The notes beneath the pieces were generated by a model. The model saw only the letters and a program-made list of their open reading frames with translations. It was not told the origin of the DNA and did no database searches. From positions 1-23,267 of the IMG/VR virus record IMGVR_UViG_3300025120_000580: DNA of 23,267 nucleotides; one strand, given 5' to 3'. Of the stretch, positions 5,214-10,854 are shown in pieces. The position numbers and the translations under genes were made by a program. The stretch comes from a virus. Each line of letters opens with the position of its first letter. The first letter of the stretch is position 1.

Positions 5214-5894
5214 ATGACTACAACAAATACGCATAACTTTAATTTAGATTTAAACTTACTGGTTGAAGAAGCATTTGAAAGATGCGGAGCAGAGTTAAGA
5301 ACAGGATATGATTTAAGAACAGCTACTCGTAGCTTAAACTTACTAACTATTGAATGGGCTAACCGAGGAATTAACTTATGGACAGTAGAACAAGGATCTA
5401 TTGCATTAGTTGCCGGGACAGCTACTTATAATTTGCCCGCGACTACCATCGACCTCATGAGCCAAGTCATAAGAACTGGGACGGGAACGACTCAGTCTGA
5501 CATAGCTATCACTAGGGTGTCAAATCCTACTTATGCCTCTATCCCAAGTAAGAATGACACGGGCAGACCGATACAAATTTATCTTGATCGACAAGCAGAA
5601 ATTCCAACAGTGACTATGTGGCCTATTCCTAATGACGCAAGTTATACCTTTGTGTATTGGTTTTTAAAAAGATTAGACGATGCAGGTACTGGTGTAAACA
5701 CACAGCATATACCGTTTAGATTTTTACCTTGTATGGTAGCTGGTCTTGCTTACTATTTATCTATAAAGATACCAGAAGCAGCACCAAGAATACCAATGTT
5801 AAAACAAGAATATGAAGAGCAGTGGCTACTCGCTTCTACTGAAGATCGAGAAAAAGCAACACTAACTATTTCACCAAGGAGTTCTTATGTCTGA
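5214..5894 (+). CDS. Head-tail adaptor-like protein (P22 gp4 / adaptor fold)
   Basis: This is a 226-residue protein with helices at both ends and a beta-rich middle (60-160). The blocks LNLLTIEWANRGINLWTVEQ (41-60), GTATYNLPATTIDLMSQVIR (68-87), then GRPIQIYLDRQ and MWPIPNDASYTFVYWFLKR, are those of a family placed with P22 gp4-like head-completion and neck proteins in marine podophages. The layout parallels the adaptor at 7264 (helix, P-x-D, beta hairpin, F/Y-Y-W/F strand, helix), so the two are probably ancient paralogues. Its role would be docking the tail to the portal ring. The middle (5401-5520, residues 63-103) has clearly higher G+C than the rest. The gp4-like name is moderately sure; a role in the neck is likely. 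Confidence 0.72.
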   Translation: MTTTNTHNFNLDLNLLVEEAFERCGAELRTGYDLRTATRSLNLLTIEWANRGINLWTVEQGSIALVAGTATYNLPATTIDLMSQVIRTGTGTTQSDIAITRVSNPTYASIPSKNDTGRPIQIYLDRQAEIPTVTMWPIPNDASYTFVYWFLKRLDDAGTGVNTQHIPFRFLPCMVAGLAYYLSIKIPEAAPRIPMLKQEYEEQWLLASTEDREKATLTISPRSSYV

Positions 5895-6267
5895 TAAAAA
5901 GAAAAAGAAATCAGGCGCTACACTTTCTGGAAGATATAGAGTGAGTGGTAAAAAACCATCAGCTAAAGATATAGCAGCACAAATAAGAGCAGACATCCGA
6001 GCGGGAATAAATTTAGAAGGAGATAATTACTTTGTTGAGCCGTATGTAAGTGGTTCAGCTTATAAAGGACCTAAAGGAAAACCACGAGCTGGAATAAATA
6101 GATATGGTATTCAAGGAGAAATTCGTCCCACAGAAAATACTTTTATTAGAGCCAGAGGAAGCATGGGCCCTAAAGGAGATAATAAACGAGGCGGGATTGA
6201 AGCAGGTGTTACATTCAAAGAAGGTGGAATGATAATTAAAGACAGGCAGTATTTAAAGGGGAAATAA
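5887..6267 (+). CDS. Small beta-rich protein with C-terminal DRQYLKGK tag
   Basis: This is a 126-residue protein overlapping the preceding gene by 8 bases, with AAGGAG ahead of ATG 5887. The N-terminus is Lys-rich; residues 22-40 form a helix; residues 66-110 alternate polar and non-polar residues (GINRYGIQGEIRPTENTFIR, then GGIEAGVTF), suggesting a beta meander, which recalls outer-membrane hairpins. It ends with the Gly-Gly motif FKEGGMIIK and the tag DRQYLKGK. The tag is identical in amino acids to the end of the protein at 4660, although six of eight codons differ. The function is unknown. Confidence 0.68.
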   Translation: MSDKKKKKSGATLSGRYRVSGKKPSAKDIAAQIRADIRAGINLEGDNYFVEPYVSGSAYKGPKGKPRAGINRYGIQGEIRPTENTFIRARGSMGPKGDNKRGGIEAGVTFKEGGMIIKDRQYLKGK

Positions 6268-6268
6268 G

Positions 6269-6697
6269 ATGGTTGCATCAGTAATAAAAAAAGTATTAAA
6301 GCCACTAACAAAAAAAATAGTGGATAAATTAAGAAAAAATCCAGAAGACCTTACTAGAGCAGAAAGAAAAGCTGTGCGCGATCACCAAAGATCAAGAGGT
6401 AAAACTTATATTAATAAAGATGGTATTAAAGTAACTAAATATCCATATATGGGGGAAGCGGGACAGATAGTTGCAAAAAGACCTAAATCAGGAAGTAAAA
6501 AATTTACAGCTGCTGAAATAAGAAAACAAAACGCACAAGAGAGAAATTTAGGAGCAAAAAACCTTCGAGAAAATCGAAAAGAAAGGACTACACCTTTAAC
6601 TGGAGAACTTGAATTTAAAAAAGGTGGTAGCGTAAAAGGTAAATGCAAAGTAGATGGTATTGCAGTACGTGGCAGAACTAAGGCTAAACATAAATAA
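6269..6697 (+). CDS. Small basic protein with C-terminal VDGIAVRGRTK tag
   Basis: This is a 142-residue protein with AAGGGG before ATG 6269. It opens MVASVIKKVLKPLTKKIVDK, similar to the start of the protein at 3700. The middle is helical and highly charged, with a block KTYINKDGIKVTKYPYMG (45-62) that looks like a short beta segment. It ends with the Gly-Gly motif FKKGGSVKGK (116-125) and VDGIAVRGRTKAKHK. The same ordered pair of motifs closes the protein at 2825, so both ends look like one portable module. Its TAA overlaps the ATG of the zinc-ribbon gene (TAATG). No function is known. Confidence 0.68.
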   Translation: MVASVIKKVLKPLTKKIVDKLRKNPEDLTRAERKAVRDHQRSRGKTYINKDGIKVTKYPYMGEAGQIVAKRPKSGSKKFTAAEIRKQNAQERNLGAKNLRENRKERTTPLTGELEFKKGGSVKGKCKVDGIAVRGRTKAKHK

Positions 6698-7065
6698 TGA
6701 GTAATAAATATACTACTAATAAGAACGCTATTGCAGATTGTGATGTCTGTGGATTTCAATTTAAACTAAAGCAATTAAAAAGTTTATTTGTAAGAGAAAC
6801 AAAAACAAATATACTAGCGTGTCCAGAATGTTGGAACCCTGACCAGCCACAGAATTTACAAGGAATGTATCCTGTAGATGATCCACAAGCTGTAAGGAAT
6901 CCAAGACCTGACCAAAGTTTTAATGACAATAACAGAACTGGGTCAAGAGATATACAATGGGGATGGGAACCTGTAGGTGGAGCTAGACCCCCAGCTAATG
7001 AATTTACACCTAATAAATTAGTAAGTTCAGGAGCCGTAGGAACTGTTACAATAACAATAACTTAG
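6697..7065 (+). CDS. Zinc-ribbon phage protein
   Basis: This is a 122-residue protein. Two CxxC pairs, CDVC (15-18) and CPEC (42-45), 27 residues apart, would bind one zinc ion as a zinc ribbon. The sequence around them (DVCGFQFKLKQLKSLF, then ACPECWNPDQPQ) and the following DDPQAVRNPRPDQS are typical of a conserved small protein located between neck genes in many podophages. The C-terminal third is different: GWEPVGG, then a beta-strand run GAVGTVTITIT at the very end, which looks like a virion-exposed or strand-exchange tail. The role is not established; being among neck genes suggests an assembly or structural part rather than a transcription factor. Confidence 0.75.
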   Translation: MSNKYTTNKNAIADCDVCGFQFKLKQLKSLFVRETKTNILACPECWNPDQPQNLQGMYPVDDPQAVRNPRPDQSFNDNNRTGSRDIQWGWEPVGGARPPANEFTPNKLVSSGAVGTVTITIT

Positions 7066-7074
7066 GAGAAAAAA

Positions 7075-7254
7075 ATGTCTAAAGAAAATCAAGAAAGAAA
7101 GCCTAAATTTAAAGGCATATATACACAACCTCAAGACGTACCTGTACCTCACGTTGCTGGTTACCCAGAAAAAAATGTTAAAACATCTGGTGTAGTAACT
7201 CGTGGTAATGGTGCAGCTACTAAAGGTACTAAAGCTCGCGGTCCATTAGCTTAA
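7075..7254 (+). CDS. 59-residue phage protein with GAATKGTKARGP C-terminal motif
   Basis: TAGGAGA precedes ATG 7075 by a suitable distance and the frame runs 59 residues: a basic start (SKENQERKPKFKG), a Pro-rich middle (QPQDVPVPHVAGYPEKNVKT) and the ending TRGNGAATKGTKARGPLA. The ending G-x-GAA-x-KG-x-K-x-RGP-x is a signature I recall from short proteins next to adaptor genes in marine and cyanobacterial podophages. The function is unknown. The gene fills the space between the zinc-ribbon gene and the adaptor gene, with 9 bases on either side. Confidence 0.75.
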   Translation: MSKENQERKPKFKGIYTQPQDVPVPHVAGYPEKNVKTSGVVTRGNGAATKGTKARGPLA

Positions 7255-7263
7255 GGATAAACA

Positions 7264-7926
7264 ATGACTTACGCAGAATTAGTGGCTCAGATAGAGTCTT
7301 ATACAGAAAATGAATATTCTACAGTAGATGTAAATACATTTATAACTCAAGCTGAAAACAGAATATTTAACTCTGTTAATCTACCTGATCTTAGAAGAAA
7401 TGATACGGGTACAATTAGTTTAGGTAACAAATACTTAAACGTACCAGATGATTGGTTAGCTACTTATAGTTTAGCTGTTATTGATAATACGACAAACGAA
7501 TATACTTTTCTTTTAAATAAAGACGTTAATTTTATTAGAGAATCTTTCCCTGATACTGATGTCGCACATTATGGGAAACCTAAATACTATGCTGTCTTTG
7601 ATGATACAACTTTTATACTCGGTCCTACACCTGATACAGGTTATGGTGCTGAGCTTCATTACTTTTTTTATCCTGAATCTATTACTACTGCCGCTAGTGG
7701 TCAGTCTTGGCTGGGTGATAATTACTCAACCGCTTTACTTTATGGGTCGTTGTTGGAAGCGAATACTTACCTAATGACCGATGCAGAGAAAATGAGTATG
7801 CTAGATAAACGATACCAAGAAGCAATGATAGAACTATTAGGATTAGGTGAGGGTAAAAATACTCGTGATTCTTATAGAAGTGGACAATCTAGAATACCTG
7901 TTAAAGGTAGTAGAGGTCCTGCATAA
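7264..7926 (+). CDS. Tail adaptor protein (phage SU10-type adaptor)
   Basis: This is a 220-residue protein. It follows the family pattern closely: helical start TYAELVAQIESYTEN, the block FITQAENRIFNSVNLPDLRR (26-45), the strand GTISLGNKYLNVPDDWLATY, then LLNKDVNFIRESFP, GKPKYYAVFDDTTFILGPTP (about 103-122), and helices with WLGDNYSTALLYGSLLEANT. Adaptors of this type form a ring below the portal and receive the nozzle and the fibres. The C-terminal tail (SYRSGQSRIPVKGSRGPA) is basic, as usual for these proteins. Its length is normal for the family. Its stop overlaps the start of the next gene (TAATG). A divergent second copy of the fold is at 5214. Confidence 0.82.
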   Translation: MTYAELVAQIESYTENEYSTVDVNTFITQAENRIFNSVNLPDLRRNDTGTISLGNKYLNVPDDWLATYSLAVIDNTTNEYTFLLNKDVNFIRESFPDTDVAHYGKPKYYAVFDDTTFILGPTPDTGYGAELHYFFYPESITTAASGQSWLGDNYSTALLYGSLLEANTYLMTDAEKMSMLDKRYQEAMIELLGLGEGKNTRDSYRSGQSRIPVKGSRGPA

Positions 7927-8354
7927 TGGCAGCGATAATACAAGGATTAACAAACACATTTATTGCTAAATCATTAGCTGGCGATATAGATTTTGATACT
8001 GATACTTTTAAAATAGCTTTATATACTAATGATGCTACTTTAGATGCTTCAACTTCGGCTTATACTACAACTAATGAAGTAGTAGGAACAGGATATGTAG
8101 CTGGAGGAAATACTTTAACAGGAGCAACAGTAACACAAGATGATGATGCTGACGTTGTATATATCACATTTGATTCTCCAACTACTTGGACAGGGACATT
8201 TTCAGTTAGAGGTGCTTTAATATATGATAGTAGCTCTAGTAATTATAGTATATGTGTATTGGATTTTGGAGAGATAAAAACTATTACTTCTCAAACTTTA
8301 ACCGTTACACTACCTGAAAATACAACAACAACAGCACTTATTCGATTTGAATAG
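7926..8354 (+). CDS. Beta-structural virion protein, paralogue of the one at 9795
   Basis: This is a 142-residue protein, all beta by pattern. Blocks DTFKIALYTNDATLDAST, TTNEVVGTGYVAGGNTLTGA, then VRGALIYDSS and CVLDFGEIKTITS are a pattern repeatedly found in marine phage structural modules. The protein at 9795 has the same order of blocks (YKMVLAKAAS, TNEIVAAGGYVTGGRSL, KYAVIRNSTG, LLCFCQL), so the two are paralogues separated by the methyltransferase fusion. A plausible role is a tail or baseplate-like decoration or fibre accessory. The exact position in the virion is not known. Confidence 0.7.
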   Translation: MAAIIQGLTNTFIAKSLAGDIDFDTDTFKIALYTNDATLDASTSAYTTTNEVVGTGYVAGGNTLTGATVTQDDDADVVYITFDSPTTWTGTFSVRGALIYDSSSSNYSICVLDFGEIKTITSQTLTVTLPENTTTTALIRFE

Positions 8355-8365
8355 AAAGGAATAAA

Positions 8366-9793
8366 ATGGCAGGTTTAATAGAGGGGATGGTTGGAAAAGC
8401 CCCGGCAGTAAAAGTATCACATAAAAGACCGTTAGAAAAAGATTTATATAAAAAAGTATGGGAAATGCCAGAATATAGACACGTTTCTCCTGGTGAAAAA
8501 ATAGCTCACATATTTTTAGAGCAAGCCAAACCTAAAGCAGGATCAAGTGTTATAGATTTAGGTTGTGGCACAGGACGTGGAGGATTAAATCTTGCGTTTT
8601 TTGGAGGAATGGATGTAACATTGGTAGACTTTGCTCCTAACTGTTTAGATGCAGATATAGTCCCAATGTTAAAAACACAAAAACATCTACTTAGATTTAT
8701 AGAAGCAGATTTATCTCAACCACTACCTGTTAAAGCAGCGTATGGCTATTGCACAGATGTGATGGAGCATATTAGACCTCATCATGTAGATAAAGTATTA
8801 GACAATTGTTTAGATGCAGCACAACATGTATTTTTTGCTATTTCTACTGTAGATGATGTGCTAGGTGAAAAAGTAGGACATAAATTACACTTAAGTGTTT
8901 TTCCTTATAAGTGGTGGTTAAAGAAGTTTAGAGATAGAAAATGTATTATCCATTGGTCAAAAGATATTGATGGAGCATGTTTGTTTTATGTTAGTTCGTG
9001 GGCAGATGGAAAAGATGTAGTTAATCTTGGACAACTAAATACAGACTTAGATATATTAAAAGAAAATGTAACACATAACATTAAACAAGAATTTTTACAG
9101 GTTCAACCTTATCCTACAAACGATTTAGAAGTTATGATAGTAGGAGGGGGACCTTCTTTAGAAGGACAGCTTGAAAAAATAAAGCAATTAAGAGCAAATG
9201 GTGTTAAACTTATAACAATTAATGGCGCTTATAAATGGTGTATTGACAATGGATTAACACCATCTGCAATGGTTATGGTTGATGCTCGTGAATTTAATGC
9301 TAGATTTGTTCAACCAGTAGTAAAAGATTGTAAATATTTCATAGCATCACAGTGTCATCCTAGTGTATTTAACGGTTTACCAAAAGATAAAACTTATATT
9401 TGGCATACACAGGCAGAAGAACATAGTGAAGTATTAGCACAACAATATGAAACTTGGCACCCTATACCAGGAGGTTCTACAGTTTTATTAAGGGCTATAC
9501 CTTTATTTAGAATGTTAGGTTTTAAACGGTTTCATCTATTTGGATGTGATTCATGTTTAGAAAAAAATAAGCATCACGCATATAAACAAACAGAAAATGA
9601 TGGACAGTTAGTAGTTCCTGTAAACGTGGGCGGGAAAATATTTGACTGTAATCCTTGGATGGTGTCACAAGCTCAAGAGTTTATTGATCTCATTAGAATG
9701 ATGGGCGATGAACTTGAGTTAGAGATATATGGAGGGTTACTACATCATATTTTAGAAACCGGTGCGTCATACACCGATATTAAGGAGATTTAA
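8366..9793 (+). CDS. Fusion of a SAM-dependent methyltransferase with a DUF115/MptE-like domain
   Basis: This is a 475-residue protein with AAAGGA ahead of ATG 8366. Residues about 45-215 are a class I methyltransferase: motif I VIDLGCGTGRGG (62-73), the acidic end of strand beta-2 at Asp88 (VTLVDF), and EADLSQPLP, then CTDVMEHI (129-136) as motifs II-IV. Residues about 250-465 match the DUF115 (Maf/MptE-like) fold: VMIVGGGPSLEGQLEKIKQL (257-276), ITINGAYKWCIDNGLTP, then MVMVDAR, a Gly-rich PGGSTVLLRA and FHLFGCDSC. DUF115 relatives include glycosyl- and diphospho-transferases, notably the Maf enzymes of flagellin glycosylation. The gene lies between virion genes, so modification of a virion surface or of the host envelope is plausible but inferred. 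Substrates cannot be told. Confidence 0.85.
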   Translation: MAGLIEGMVGKAPAVKVSHKRPLEKDLYKKVWEMPEYRHVSPGEKIAHIFLEQAKPKAGSSVIDLGCGTGRGGLNLAFFGGMDVTLVDFAPNCLDADIVPMLKTQKHLLRFIEADLSQPLPVKAAYGYCTDVMEHIRPHHVDKVLDNCLDAAQHVFFAISTVDDVLGEKVGHKLHLSVFPYKWWLKKFRDRKCIIHWSKDIDGACLFYVSSWADGKDVVNLGQLNTDLDILKENVTHNIKQEFLQVQPYPTNDLEVMIVGGGPSLEGQLEKIKQLRANGVKLITINGAYKWCIDNGLTPSAMVMVDAREFNARFVQPVVKDCKYFIASQCHPSVFNGLPKDKTYIWHTQAEEHSEVLAQQYETWHPIPGGSTVLLRAIPLFRMLGFKRFHLFGCDSCLEKNKHHAYKQTENDGQLVVPVNVGGKIFDCNPWMVSQAQEFIDLIRMMGDELELEIYGGLLHHILETGASYTDIKEI

Positions 9794-9794
9794 C

Positions 9795-10256
9795 ATGGCA
9801 GCAACAGCATGGCAATTATATAACAGTGCCAAAAAATATATAGGAAACGGCACAATTACATTAGGTACATCTGCTGTATATAAAATGGTTTTAGCAAAAG
9901 CAGCTAGTAACGCTTCTACATTTACCTTAAGCACATATGCATCAGTGACTAACGAAATTGTAGCTGCAGGCGGATATGTTACAGGTGGCCGAAGTTTAGT
10001 ACCAGCAACAGGTCAATGGGTAGTAGGAGCATCAGCTAAACAACAAAAATTTACAATGTCTACAGTAGGTTTAGCATTTACAGCTTCTGGAGCTAATTTA
10101 GTTGATATTAAATATGCAGTTATACGTAACTCTACTGGAGCAGCGGCAGGAAAACTTTTATGTTTTTGTCAGCTGTCAAGTTCTAATTTTACTGTAACTT
10201 CACCTAATACATTAACAGTATTACCTGCTGCAACCGGCATCTTTACGCTTACTTAA
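9795..10256 (+). CDS. Beta-structural virion protein, paralogue of the one at 7926
   Basis: This is a 153-residue protein. An in-frame ATG at 9762 lies inside the previous gene; ATG 9795 follows AAGGAG (9782-9787) and is chosen. The N-terminal AATAWQLYNSAKKYIGNGTI is helical or mixed, then a beta domain follows the same plan as the protein at 7926 (TNEIVAAGGYVTGGRSL is the clearest shared block). The chain ends with a beta-rich NTLTVLPAATGIFTLT. Its probable role is a structural part of the tail or fibre base. Genes on either side (methyltransferase fusion, tandem-repeat protein) suggest a surface-associated unit. Confidence 0.7.
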   Translation: MAATAWQLYNSAKKYIGNGTITLGTSAVYKMVLAKAASNASTFTLSTYASVTNEIVAAGGYVTGGRSLVPATGQWVVGASAKQQKFTMSTVGLAFTASGANLVDIKYAVIRNSTGAAAGKLLCFCQLSSSNFTVTSPNTLTVLPAATGIFTLT

Positions 10257-10266
10257 GGAGTAGTCA

Positions 10267-10845
10267 ATGACTACTCGCGGTTGGGGACGAAATACCTGGA
10301 GCTCTGGTCCTTGGGGTGAAGGGGATGTAATTACAACACCAGTAGGAGCATTGGTTCTTAGTGGGGTTGCACCTAGTGTAGTCGTAAATAATGTTATTAC
10401 TCCGGGTGTAGGAGCGTTAACATTAGCTGGAGCAGCACCTATAGTAATAGACGGTGTAATTATAACTCTAGGAGTGGGGGCATTAGCTTTAGCAGGAGTA
10501 GCACCTAGTGTAGTAGAAACTAAAGTAATAACTCCAGGAGTGGGGGCATTAACATTAGCTGGAGCAGCACCAACTGTAGCTGCAACATCAATACTTACTC
10601 CAGGAGTGGGGGCATTAACATTAGCAGGAGTAGCACCGCTAGTTATACCAGGAGATATAGCTTTACCCCCAGCGGGAGCATTAGCTTTAGCAGGAGTAGC
10701 ACCATCACTATTAGACGGAAGAGTAGTAGAACCCGCCAGTGGCGCATTAACATTAACAGGGCATGCCCCTACCATTAACAACCCTAATTGGGTTATAATA
10801 GATACTAATCAAACCCCTAATTGGGTAAAGATAGTTACAGGATAA
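10267..10845 (+). CDS. Tandem-repeat virion protein, seven 22-residue beta repeats
   Basis: This is a 192-residue protein. Residues 5-19 carry the tryptophan-rich motif GWGRNTWSSGPWGEG, found again in the tail nozzle (14042, residues 203-217). Residues 23-176 are seven repeats of 22 residues with consensus TPGVGAL(T/A)LAG(V/A)APxV, followed by six or seven variable residues and a short V-I strand. The tail, NPNWVIID then TNQTPNWVKIVTG, has a duplicated PNWV block. Such regular beta repeats suit an extended or solenoid surface element; a spike or a fibre-linked protein is a fair inference. It lies immediately before the tail fibre gene (9 bases). Confidence 0.75.
   Translation: MTTRGWGRNTWSSGPWGEGDVITTPVGALVLSGVAPSVVVNNVITPGVGALTLAGAAPIVIDGVIITLGVGALALAGVAPSVVETKVITPGVGALTLAGAAPTVAATSILTPGVGALTLAGVAPLVIPGDIALPPAGALALAGVAPSLLDGRVVEPASGALTLTGHAPTINNPNWVIIDTNQTPNWVKIVTG
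10333..10794 (+). repeat. Seven tandem 66-bp coding repeats
   Basis: The 22-residue protein repeat has a DNA period of 66 bases: seven units starting near 10333, 10399, 10465, 10531, 10597, 10663 and 10729. Central units are close at DNA level (GGAGTGGGGGCATTA recurs three times); the first and last two are diverged. Units 4 and 5 are the most alike, which points to recent unequal recombination or slippage. Confidence 0.8.
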
Positions 10846-10854
10846 GGAAAAAAA

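Noticed and set aside
7559-7774. A 71-codon plus-strand frame inside the adaptor gene that looks hydrophobic
   Set aside because: It is an out-of-frame reading of the adaptor, which is strongly supported by family motifs; hydrophobicity comes from T-rich second positions.
10221-10781. A 186-codon open frame on the minus strand over the tandem-repeat gene
   Set aside because: It is the antisense shadow of the 66-bp repeats, has no ribosome binding site, and would be the only minus-strand gene in the window.
10333-10794. Regular 66-bp periodicity as a CRISPR array
   Set aside because: The units are in-frame coding with variable third positions and no unique spacers between identical repeats.
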